A stretch of DNA of 64,000 nt from Candidatus Ozemobacteraceae bacterium. GTDB lineage: Bacteria > Muiribacteriota > Ozemobacteria > Ozemobacterales > Ozemobacteraceae. A model generated the notes under the pieces. The model was not told the DNA's origin and ran no database searches. It saw only the letters and a list, made by a program, of their open reading frames with translations. How positions within the stretch are numbered: the stretch's first letter is position 1; each line of letters opens with the position of its first letter. A program made the position numbers and the translations under genes. This document shows, piece after piece, positions 25,742-32,350 of this stretch. The stretch spans positions 62,001 through 126,000 of the forward strand of contig DAOSOK010000006.1 in assembly GCA_035373905.1 (NCBI GenBank), in the 5' to 3' direction.

Positions 25742-25778
25742 CTATTATCACTATCGGCTCATAACGTTCATGAGTTGA
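25742..25778 (-). promoter_or_regulatory. Putative sigma-28 promoter of flgK
   Basis: The minus strand shows TCAACTCA, 12 bases, GCCGATAG (7 of 8 to the GCCGATAA consensus), then ATAATAG. The block CTATTATCACTATCGGC (plus strand) recurs ahead of flagellins 2 and 3. It is about 85 bases upstream of the flgK ATG and just downstream of the flgN terminator. The -35 match is weak. Confidence 0.5.
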
Positions 25779-25800
25779 GCGAAAAATCATCGAACGCGGA

Positions 25801-25844
25801 AAACAAAACGGGCGCTCCGGAGTCTGAATTCCAGAGTGCCCGTC
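25801..25844 (-). terminator. Rho-independent terminator after flgN
   Basis: On the minus strand CGGGC-a-CTC-t-GGA pairs with TCC-g-GAG-c-GCCCG, followed by TTTTGTTTT. It ends the flgM-flgN transcript 20-odd bases past the flgN stop. Confidence 0.8.
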
Positions 25845-25866
25845 TCAGATGATATTGTAGGGGGTG

Positions 25867-26358
25867 TTATGCTTTCCGGTCGATCAGGACCGACGGCCGC
25901 TGCGGCAGCGATGTTCCCTGCTGGCCGGGCGGGCGGTAGGTGACTTCCTTCGGCGGAGCAGTGATGAGTTTCAGGGTGTACTGCGTGAGTTCGAGGGCCT
26001 GTTCGAGCAGGCGCTGGTTCTCTTCGTTGATGGAGCGAATCTGCTCGAGGGTCTCCCTCAGCTGAGTGCCCAACATCCAGAGGTCGGACTTGAGGTTCGC
26101 GTCATCGATAAGATCGAGAACCTCTTCAAGTTTGACGTTGGCGCGGCCGGCAATCGCCGTCAGGCAGTCGGCTCTCGATGCTCCGAGTTCGGAAAGGCGC
26201 GCCGAGAGTTTTTCTTCCTCGCTCACGATGTCGATGAGATCGGTCGAAAATTTTTCGAGAAGCAGCTTTTTCTTGCGCTCAGACAACTCGAGGAGCCGGC
26301 GATAGATCTCCAGCTCCTCGCTCAGAATCTGTTTGAGATTTTTCCCCTGTTCGCTCAA
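25867..26358 (-). CDS. flgN: FlgN-like flagellar export chaperone
   Basis: FlgN binds FlgK and FlgL before export. This 163-residue, mostly helical protein has the family layout: an N-terminal long helix (LKQILSEELEIYRRLLELSE, RKKKLLLEKFSTDLIDIV), EEKLSARLSELGASR, then LGTQLRETLEQIRSINEENQ and RLLEQALELTQYTLKLI, and a disordered tail. The call rests on this pattern plus the position between flgM and flgK, which is the usual place. It begins eight bases after flgM ends. Confidence 0.85.
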   Translation of the reverse strand: MSEQGKNLKQILSEELEIYRRLLELSERKKKLLLEKFSTDLIDIVSEEEKLSARLSELGASRADCLTAIAGRANVKLEEVLDLIDDANLKSDLWMLGTQLRETLEQIRSINEENQRLLEQALELTQYTLKLITAPPKEVTYRPPGQQGTSLPQRPSVLIDRKA

Positions 26359-26366
26359 GCCGCGCG

Positions 26367-26759
26367 TCAGCCTTCCCAGGGCTTGAAGAGGGTCCGATAC
26401 CCTTCTTCAGTCGTAGTGAACATCTCGGCGACTTTTTCGGGTGAAACGTTGTACTGGCCCTTGTCGAAGAGGGCCTTGATGCGGGAGATCTTCTCTTCCC
26501 TGATTTCGGACTGGCCTGCGACGACCTCGGCCGCGAATTCGAGCGTTTTGACCGGGTCGGCTTCCGCCACCGGCTTGCCGGCAATGATCGGTTGATTGAC
26601 ATTCACTCCGCTGGGCGGATGGAAGGTCTTCTTCGGAGCCTCGGCCCCGCCGGTCGTATCTTTCAGGATCTTCCCGAAGGCGTCGCCCGACTGTTCGGTC
26701 TTGGCCTTTTTGACCTGCTCCTGATAGATCTTCTGAATGTCATTCCTGGAGACCTTCAT
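26367..26759 (-). CDS. flgM: Anti-sigma-28 factor FlgM
   Basis: FlgM binds the flagellar sigma factor and is exported once the hook is complete, releasing late gene expression. The 130-residue product has a disordered N-terminal half and the conserved sigma-binding C-terminus (IREEKISRIKALFDKGQYNV, SPEKVAEMF). It is about 30 residues longer than the usual FlgM because of the tail TTTEEGYRTLFKPWEG and a longer linker. It is the first gene of the late flagellar block and has the clearest sigma-28-like promoter in the window, a typical autoregulatory arrangement. Confidence 0.88.
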   Translation of the reverse strand: MKVSRNDIQKIYQEQVKKAKTEQSGDAFGKILKDTTGGAEAPKKTFHPPSGVNVNQPIIAGKPVAEADPVKTLEFAAEVVAGQSEIREEKISRIKALFDKGQYNVSPEKVAEMFTTTEEGYRTLFKPWEG

Positions 26760-26835
26760 GGTTCCCTCCTGAACTCCCCGAGACGTCTCCCCCTGGTGTT
26801 TGGTCTGGTTGCGCGGGGGAAGCCTCCATTACCGG

Positions 26836-26863
26836 ATATCGGCTCGAAATGCCGGTACTGTTA
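26836..26863 (-). promoter_or_regulatory. Putative sigma-28 promoter of flgM
   Basis: The minus strand has TAACAGTA, 12 bases, GCCGATAT. The -10 is an exact match to the Bacillus sigma-D form, and the -35 shares TAA-AGT with TAAAGTTT allowing one offset. The spacer is one base longer than the common 11. It lies 77 bases upstream of the flgM ATG, in the gap after comF. Confidence 0.6.
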
Positions 26864-26912
26864 GTACGTACGATGAACATTTTTTCCATTCTAGGCTGAT
26901 CGAGCGGTAAAG

Positions 26913-27602
26913 TCAACCGCTCTGCCTGTAGGAATGCGCCCAGACGACGGCCCGGAGGAATGCCGGCCGAAGTCGCTCCACGGCCGCCGCGCAAGCGTCG
27001 AGGGTCGCCCCCGTCGTCGCGACATCATCGATCAGGGCCAGCCGCTTTCCGGCGAAGGCTGCAGGAATGAGGCCTTCAGCGAGATCGAAGGCGCCGGCCG
27101 GGTTCGTCGCCCGGAGCGTTTCGTCGCACTCGGCCTGCGGCTTCGTGTTGCGGATTCGGACGATCGCCGGCGAGACGGGGGCTTGCCAGGACTCTGCAAG
27201 GATTTCAGCGAGCAGGCGCGCCTGGTTGAAGCCGCGCTTCGCCTCCCGACTCGGGTGAAGAGGGACTGGAATGAGGATGTCCGGCCGTTCCGTCGTCGGG
27301 ATTCTGGTCGCGACCCGGCGGATCTCTCCGGAGAGAGCGGACAGGAGACGCGCCGACGGCCTGTATTTCACGGCTTTCACGGCATCCGACAACGGAGGGA
27401 CATATGGGCCGAACGTCATGACCGGGCATCTGCAGGCGACATCTCCGACGATCGCGGGTTCGCGCATGGATGCTGCGATGCGCCGACGGCAGTCGTCGCA
27501 AAGGATGTTTCCCGGCGGCGTCCGAACGCGACAGACATGACAAGAAAACGGAAGAAAGGCTTCGACGGCCGCTTTCAGCCAGAGCGACAGACGCTGCAGC
27601 AT
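26913..27602 (-). CDS. comF: ComF family amidophosphoribosyltransferase-like protein
   Basis: ComF proteins pair a small zinc finger with a phosphoribosyltransferase fold and are linked to DNA uptake or recombination fork repair. Visible are the zinc-finger cysteines (CHVCRVRTPPGNILCDDCRR), DAVKAVKYR, PVPLHPSREAKRGFNQARLL and the PRPP-binding LALIDDVATTGATLDACA. The start is set at the ATG at 27602 (GGGAG seven bases upstream), not the TTG at 27620. Full length at 229 residues. The real substrate of ComF is not settled. It sits downstream of lpxA on the same strand, after a hairpin terminator, and before the flagellar block. Confidence 0.93.
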   Translation of the reverse strand: MLQRLSLWLKAAVEAFLPFSCHVCRVRTPPGNILCDDCRRRIAASMREPAIVGDVACRCPVMTFGPYVPPLSDAVKAVKYRPSARLLSALSGEIRRVATRIPTTERPDILIPVPLHPSREAKRGFNQARLLAEILAESWQAPVSPAIVRIRNTKPQAECDETLRATNPAGAFDLAEGLIPAAFAGKRLALIDDVATTGATLDACAAAVERLRPAFLRAVVWAHSYRQSG

Positions 27603-27683
27603 TCGGCAACTCCCACGCAAGACTCTTCTTCCAGTCTACTTCACCAGTGACCCGAATGACAGGGCTTTTCGGAGCTGAAAGCA

Positions 27684-27713
27684 CGAAGACGCCGTCCGAT
27701 GACGGCGTCTTCG
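27684..27713 (-). terminator. Hairpin terminator between lpxA and comF
   Basis: There is a perfect 13-bp stem CGAAGACGCCGTC / GACGGCGTCTTCG with loop CGAT, 19 bases past the lpxA stop. On the minus strand only a short T-run (CTTTC) follows, so termination may be partial and comF could be partly read through. Confidence 0.75.
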
Positions 27714-27731
27714 CTGGGGTATGCGGAAGAA

Positions 27732-28544
27732 TTATTCGGAAGCTTCGCGTTCCGAGGGGGTTTCGCGGGTCCGCTTGTAGATTCCCCGGTTGCTCGTGCC
27801 GAGGAACTCGATGAACTGACGGATGTAGGGATCGTTCGCTTCCGGCATCGCTGCCAGTTTTTCCTTCGCTTGGGTGACGTTGAGCTGGGAGCGAAAGAAC
27901 ATCTTGAACACGGCTCGGATGGCATCGAGCGATTCGCGCGGCACGCCGTTGCGGCGAAGGCCGACGGAGTTCAGACCAATGACGCGGGCGGGATTCCCGT
28001 CGATCTTGATGAACGGCGGGACATCTTTGACGATCTTGCTCATGCCGCCGATCATGACGAATCCGCCGATCTTGCAGAACTGGTGAATGCCGGTGAAACC
28101 GCCGAGGGTGGCCTTGTCGCCGACATGGACGTGGCCGGCGAGGGTGACGCAGTTCGCCAGAGTGACATTGCTGCCGACCCGGCAATTATGGGCGACGTGC
28201 ACGTATGCCATGAACAGGTTCTTGTCGCCGATGACGGTCTCGTTGCCGGCGCCTTCGGCCATGTGGACGGTGACGAACTCGCGGAAATGGTTCCCGTTCC
28301 CAATTTTCACATAGGATGTTTCGCCGCCGAATTTTCGATCCTGGGGCGGGCAACCGATGGAGACGAACGGGGAAATCTGGTTTTCGCTGCCGATCGTCGT
28401 ATATCCTTCGATATGGCAATTCGGTCCGACGACGGTCTTCTCGCCGATTTCGACATTCGGCCCGATGACCGTATACGGCCCCACCTCGACCGTCGGATGA
28501 ATTTTCGCTCCCGGCGCGATGATGGCGGTGGGATGTATGCTCAT
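27732..28544 (-). CDS. lpxA: UDP-N-acetylglucosamine acyltransferase LpxA
   Basis: LpxA adds 3-hydroxyacyl chains to UDP-GlcNAc, the first step of lipid A synthesis, in the cytoplasm as a trimer. The 270-residue protein shows the left-handed beta-helix hexapeptide repeats (IHPTAIIAPGAKIHPTVEVG; YTVIGPNVEIGEKTVVGPN), the catalytic region HFREFVTVHMAEG with AYVHVAHNCRVGS, and the KIDGNPARVIGLNSVGLRR segment after the helix. The C-terminal helical domain is somewhat extended by a charged tail. The gene ends the bamA-skp-lpxD-lpxC/fabZ-lpxA group. Confidence 0.97.
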   Translation of the reverse strand: MSIHPTAIIAPGAKIHPTVEVGPYTVIGPNVEIGEKTVVGPNCHIEGYTTIGSENQISPFVSIGCPPQDRKFGGETSYVKIGNGNHFREFVTVHMAEGAGNETVIGDKNLFMAYVHVAHNCRVGSNVTLANCVTLAGHVHVGDKATLGGFTGIHQFCKIGGFVMIGGMSKIVKDVPPFIKIDGNPARVIGLNSVGLRRNGVPRESLDAIRAVFKMFFRSQLNVTQAKEKLAAMPEANDPYIRQFIEFLGTSNRGIYKRTRETPSEREASE

Positions 28545-28576
28545 GATGCGTTACCCTTTTCTCGCTGGTTTGACGA

Positions 28577-29872
28577 TCAGACGATCGTGAACATGAGTTC
28601 GCCGTCGGCGACCGTCTCGCCGTCGACCTTCGCTTCGACCTGCACCTTGCCGGTCGCGCCGCGAACTTTCAGGACCTTCACATGCATTTCGAGCCTGTCG
28701 CCAGGCACGACCGGTTTCCGGAAGCGGACCCCGTCGATGCCACAGAAGAAGGGAATCTTGCCCTTGTGTTCCGGTTGCGACAGGAAGAGGACGCCGGCGA
28801 CCTGCGCCATCGCCTCGACGATGAGGACGCCGGGCATGACGGGCCGCTGGGGAAAATGACCGTTGAAGAACTCCTCGTTGGCCGTGACGTTCTTGTATCC
28901 TACGGCGGAGACGCCGGGTTCGATCGACAGCATCCTGTCGACGAGCAGGAACGGATACCGATGCGGCAGAATCTGCTTGATTTCTTCGATCGTCATCATA
29001 CGGGCGTGGGTCCTTTCCTTCTGCTGATGATACACCGCGCACAACCGTTGCGCCAGTTTCACGTTCCAGGCATGGCCGGTGCGGCAGGCGATGATATGCC
29101 CCTTCATGCGGCGTCCGGTCAAGGCCAGGTCGCCGATCAGGTCGAGCATTTTATGGAGCGCGAACTCCTGGGCATCCCTGAGGCCTTCGGGATTCATGAT
29201 CGATCCGTCGCGCTTCACCACGACGGCGTTTTCGAGACTGCCGCCCAGGGCGAGCCGCTTTTCCTTCAGCATGTCGAACTCGTATTCGAAGCCGAAGGTG
29301 CGGGCCCGGCCGATCCGGTCCATGAAGGTCGACTCGTCGACGACGAGATGGACGGATTGCGGCGGGATGATGTTGTCCTTGTACGACAGGCGGAACGAGA
29401 TCTCAAACCGATCGGAAGGAAGAAACACGATGCTCTTGTCGCCTTCCGAAAACGCGCAGATATCGCGGACATCGCAGATCTGGGCGGGAACGCCCTGGCC
29501 GACGATCCCGGCATCGCGAAGCGCCTCGGCGAACCGTAGCGCGCTCCCGTCGAGAACAGGCGGTTCGGCGCTGTCGACCTCGACGAGGGCGTTGTCGACG
29601 CCCATGCCGTACAAGGCGGACATGACGTGCTCGACGGTATGGATGACGGCGTCGCCGTCGCCCCGGATCGTCGTACCGCGCAGCACTTCCTTCACGTGCG
29701 CCGCGTTGGCCGGAACGAGAGGCGTGCCCGGAAGGTCCATCCGCCGGAAGGCGATTCCGGAATCCGGGTCGGCCGGCTTGAACGTCAAGGTGACCGGCTG
29801 TCCGGTGTGCAGGCCGACGCCGGAGAGCGTGACCGGCTTGCGGATCGTGCGTTGTTCGGGCGGATGTGTCAT
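28577..29872 (-). CDS. lpxC-fabZ: Fused LpxC deacetylase and FabZ dehydratase
   Basis: The N-terminal 275 residues are LpxC, the zinc deacetylase committing the cell to lipid A: IRKPVTLSGVGLHTGQPVTL, the zinc motif HTVEHVMSALYGMGVDN, FALHKMLDLIGDLALTG and RRMKGHIIACRTGH. The C-terminal 145 residues are FabZ, the 3-hydroxyacyl-ACP dehydratase: IKQILPHRYPFLLVDR with the catalytic His, then FFNGHFPQRPVMPGVLIVEA with the catalytic Glu. Such fusions are known from Bacteroidetes/Chlorobi and several candidate phyla and balance lipid A against fatty acid synthesis. Here the linker is short (KERTHARMMTIEEI), giving 431 residues against the usual 460. Confidence 0.97.
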   Translation of the reverse strand: MTHPPEQRTIRKPVTLSGVGLHTGQPVTLTFKPADPDSGIAFRRMDLPGTPLVPANAAHVKEVLRGTTIRGDGDAVIHTVEHVMSALYGMGVDNALVEVDSAEPPVLDGSALRFAEALRDAGIVGQGVPAQICDVRDICAFSEGDKSIVFLPSDRFEISFRLSYKDNIIPPQSVHLVVDESTFMDRIGRARTFGFEYEFDMLKEKRLALGGSLENAVVVKRDGSIMNPEGLRDAQEFALHKMLDLIGDLALTGRRMKGHIIACRTGHAWNVKLAQRLCAVYHQQKERTHARMMTIEEIKQILPHRYPFLLVDRMLSIEPGVSAVGYKNVTANEEFFNGHFPQRPVMPGVLIVEAMAQVAGVLFLSQPEHKGKIPFFCGIDGVRFRKPVVPGDRLEMHVKVLKVRGATGKVQVEAKVDGETVADGELMFTIV

Positions 29873-29881
29873 CGGTTCCCG

Positions 29882-30526
29882 TCAGAAGGATTTAATATAT
29901 TGAAGCTTATATATTGCATCTTCGCCGCCATCCTCGTCGTCACGGCGGGCATATTCGAGGCTGACGCCGGGATACGGACGCATCTTGATCCCGTAGGACG
30001 TCTGCCCCTCCACGCGTTCTCCAGCTACGATGACGAGGGGCAGGATCGTCTTTTCAACGCTGACGAAGGTCTTCTTTTCGGTCGTGACAGGGTCCTTGAT
30101 GAAACCGCCATGCACCGTCGCGGCGAAGGCTTCGAACGTCTTTGAACCGGCGAAGTAGAAGACGCGCGACCCGAGGGTCATCCCGGCGTCGCCCACGCCC
30201 CAGACGATATTCGGAATCATCGTATCTTCCTCGAGAAGATTCAGTTTGAAATTGACGACGTTCTTTCCGGATTCGGCATCGTTCAGATGGCGTAACAGAG
30301 AAAATTCCACGAGCTTTCCCTGGGCCTTCTGGGTGTACATGACCATGTTATGTCCGGCATCGTTGATGTAGGAGGTTTCGCCCATCATGTATGCCGTCGG
30401 CAGCGAGATATTCGACGAGCCGAGATACCGCAGACGGGGATTTCCGGCCGCCTCCGAGGTCCCTCCAGAGAGGGTGATCACCAGAACAAGAGCCGTCAGG
30501 AGTTGAAAAATACCGGTTCGCCTCAT
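29882..30526 (-). CDS. Exported protein, possibly a small outer-membrane beta-barrel
   Basis: I do not recognise this 214-residue protein. It has a signal peptide (MRRTGIFQLLTALVLVITLS, cleavage near TSEAAG). It then has alternating beta-like segments (RLRYLGSSNISLPTAYMMGE; VVNFKLNLLEEDTMIPNIVW; GVSLEYARRDDEDGGEDAIY) and ends KLQYIKSF, with the terminal Phe typical of barrel proteins inserted by Bam. It overlaps lpxD by four bases (ATGA) and is followed by lpxC-fabZ, so it is embedded in the outer-membrane biogenesis operon. A role in the outer membrane is likely; the specific function is unknown. Confidence 0.7.
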   Translation of the reverse strand: MRRTGIFQLLTALVLVITLSGGTSEAAGNPRLRYLGSSNISLPTAYMMGETSYINDAGHNMVMYTQKAQGKLVEFSLLRHLNDAESGKNVVNFKLNLLEEDTMIPNIVWGVGDAGMTLGSRVFYFAGSKTFEAFAATVHGGFIKDPVTTEKKTFVSVEKTILPLVIVAGERVEGQTSYGIKMRPYPGVSLEYARRDDEDGGEDAIYKLQYIKSF

Positions 30527-31617
30527 TCCTTTTCTTCCTCTGTTGCTTCGACGCCGAGCCTGGCCTGGATCTCCCTGACCGTTTTGACGAGTTCGGGAAG
30601 TTTGCGGACGGCCGCCATGACGCGTTTTTCCTCCATATGCGGCTTGAGGGGAAAGCCCGACATCATGCTGTTCGGCGGCACGTCCTGCGTGACGACCCCG
30701 CGGGCGGCGATCGTGCTGCCGCGGCCGACGGTGACATGACCGACCGTTCCCGACTGGCCGGCGAGGGTCACGCGGTCTTCGAGGACGGTGCTGCCGGAAA
30801 CGCCGACCTGGGCGACGATGATGCAGTGTTTTCCAACCACCACGTTGTGAGCGAGATGGACCAGGTTGTCGATTTTCGTGCCGTCGCCCACGCGGGTGCT
30901 GCCCATCGTGGCGCGATCGATGGTGACGTTCGCCCCGATCTCGACGTCGGCGCCGATCTCGACATTGCCGACCTGCGGGATCTTCGCGTGGCCTTCGGCC
31001 GTTGTCAGGTAGCCGAACCCGTCGCTTCCGATGACGGCACCAGCGTGAATGGCGCTCCTGGGGCCGACGCGACAGCCGTGGAGGAGCTTTGCGCCCGGAT
31101 GCAGTCTCGCATCGGCACCGACGTACGCGTTACGCCCGACATGCGCCTGGGCGCCGATCCATGCTCCCGCCTCGACGACGGAATCGGCGTCGACGAACGC
31201 CATGGGGCCGATGATCGCCGTGGGGTGGACGTCGGCGGATTCGTCGACGAACGCCGTCGGATGAATGCCCGGCTTCGGCCTGGCTTCGGGATGGAAGTAT
31301 CGGAGGGCCTTGAGGAAGCCGTCGTAGGCGTTCGCGAACCTGATCGACGGCAGGGGCAGCTCGCCGGCCTTTTCGGGGGCGATGACGGCCGCGGCGCGGG
31401 TCGCCTTCAACTGTTCGAGATGCTTTGCATAGTTTTTCGCATCGGAGAGGAAGGTGATATCCGTAGATGTCGCATCGGCGAGAGCGGCAATTCCGGCGAT
31501 GGCTGGTCCCGGCGCAGCGCCGTCGAGGCGGCCGCCGAGAAGCATCGCAAGCTCGGCCAGGGAAACGCTCTTTCCGGGGGCCTGCCTGTTTCCGGTGTCG
31601 GAATGCGGGTGCGTCAT
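30523..31617 (-). CDS. lpxD: UDP-3-O-acylglucosamine N-acyltransferase LpxD
   Basis: LpxD adds the N-linked 3-hydroxyacyl chain, the third step of lipid A synthesis. The N-terminal uridine-binding domain is seen in VSLAELAMLLGGRLDG and IAALADATSTDITFLSDAKN. The hexapeptide beta-helix follows (IHPTAFVDESADVHPTAIIG), and the catalytic region reads GSDGFGYLTTAEGHAKIPQV with IDRATMGSTRVGDGTKIDNL. The end FPLKPHMEEKRVMAAVRKLP is the usual C-terminal helix. At 364 residues it is full length. A terminator-like hairpin lies between skp and this gene, so its expression may be partly independent. Confidence 0.97.
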   Translation of the reverse strand: MTHPHSDTGNRQAPGKSVSLAELAMLLGGRLDGAAPGPAIAGIAALADATSTDITFLSDAKNYAKHLEQLKATRAAAVIAPEKAGELPLPSIRFANAYDGFLKALRYFHPEARPKPGIHPTAFVDESADVHPTAIIGPMAFVDADSVVEAGAWIGAQAHVGRNAYVGADARLHPGAKLLHGCRVGPRSAIHAGAVIGSDGFGYLTTAEGHAKIPQVGNVEIGADVEIGANVTIDRATMGSTRVGDGTKIDNLVHLAHNVVVGKHCIIVAQVGVSGSTVLEDRVTLAGQSGTVGHVTVGRGSTIAARGVVTQDVPPNSMMSGFPLKPHMEEKRVMAAVRKLPELVKTVREIQARLGVEATEEEKE

Positions 31618-31644
31618 GCGCTCCAGTCCTCTTGCCTCTTGTGT

Positions 31645-31678
31645 GAGAAAACGCCCGCGCCATCGGTCGGCGCGGGCG
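31645..31678 (-). terminator. Terminator-like hairpin between skp and lpxD
   Basis: On the minus strand CGCCCGCGCC pairs with GGCGCGGGCG (10 bp, loop of seven) and is followed directly by TTTTCTC. It sits 15 bases past the skp stop, inside what otherwise looks like one operon, so it may act as an attenuator or end a bamA-skp transcript. Confidence 0.8.
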
Positions 31679-31692
31679 CCAGGGGATTCAGG

Positions 31693-32310
31693 TCACTTGC
31701 CCTTCTTCGCGGCCGGAGCAGCGGCTGCGGGAGCGGCAGCGGGGGCGGCAGCGGGAGCCGCGCCGCCGTTGAGGGCGGCCAGGACGTCGTCGGTGATATC
31801 GACGCCGCCGAAGTAGCAGAAGCGCTTTTCGAACACGGCTTCGAGATTCTTGGACTTGGCGATCCGTGAAATCACGGCATCCACCTTGTCATCGAGGGTC
31901 TTCGAAAGTCCGCCCATCTTCTCTTCTTCGAGTTCGTAGAGGCGCTTCTGCGACTCTTCGAAAAACTTCTGAAGTTCGGAGTTGGCGTTGGCGAGCGCCT
32001 CGCGTTGAGCGCGGAGCTGCGGCTCGAGCGCCTTGGCCTCGGCCTCCTTTTTGGCGTCGCGCAGGTCCTGCATTTTCTTGGCGATCTCGACGTATTTCGC
32101 GTCGAGGTCGGAAACCTGCTTCTTGCGCGTGTCCAGATCTTTCTGAAGCTTGGCCTTCTCGCTTTCAAGGAAGGTCTTGGTCTTCTGGGTCTCGGAGTAT
32201 TTCGCGAACAATTTGCCGGCATCGACGTAGCCGAAGCTGAAGGCAGCACAAGCCGAAGGCAGAGCCAGCAAAGCGGCCGCCAGTCCGAGGTGCAGGAATG
32301 TCTTCTTCAT
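31693..32310 (-). CDS. skp: OmpH/Skp periplasmic chaperone
   Basis: Skp holds unfolded outer-membrane proteins in the periplasm. The 205-residue protein has a signal peptide (MKKTFLHLGLAAALLALPSA), the family start FGYVDAGKLFAKYSETQKTK, then a long charged coiled coil (about residues 45-135) forming the tentacles. The C-terminal part, ISRIAKSKNLEAVFEKRFCY and GGVDITDDVLAALN, is typical of OmpH. It ends with a low-complexity Ala/Pro tail. AAGGAGATCC precedes the ATG. It follows bamA by 40 bases, the conserved bamA-skp order. Confidence 0.95.
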   Translation of the reverse strand: MKKTFLHLGLAAALLALPSACAAFSFGYVDAGKLFAKYSETQKTKTFLESEKAKLQKDLDTRKKQVSDLDAKYVEIAKKMQDLRDAKKEAEAKALEPQLRAQREALANANSELQKFFEESQKRLYELEEEKMGGLSKTLDDKVDAVISRIAKSKNLEAVFEKRFCYFGGVDITDDVLAALNGGAAPAAAPAAAPAAAAPAAKKGK

Positions 32311-32350
32311 GGGGGAGGGATCTCCTTATGTATTGATTAAGCTCTGAACG

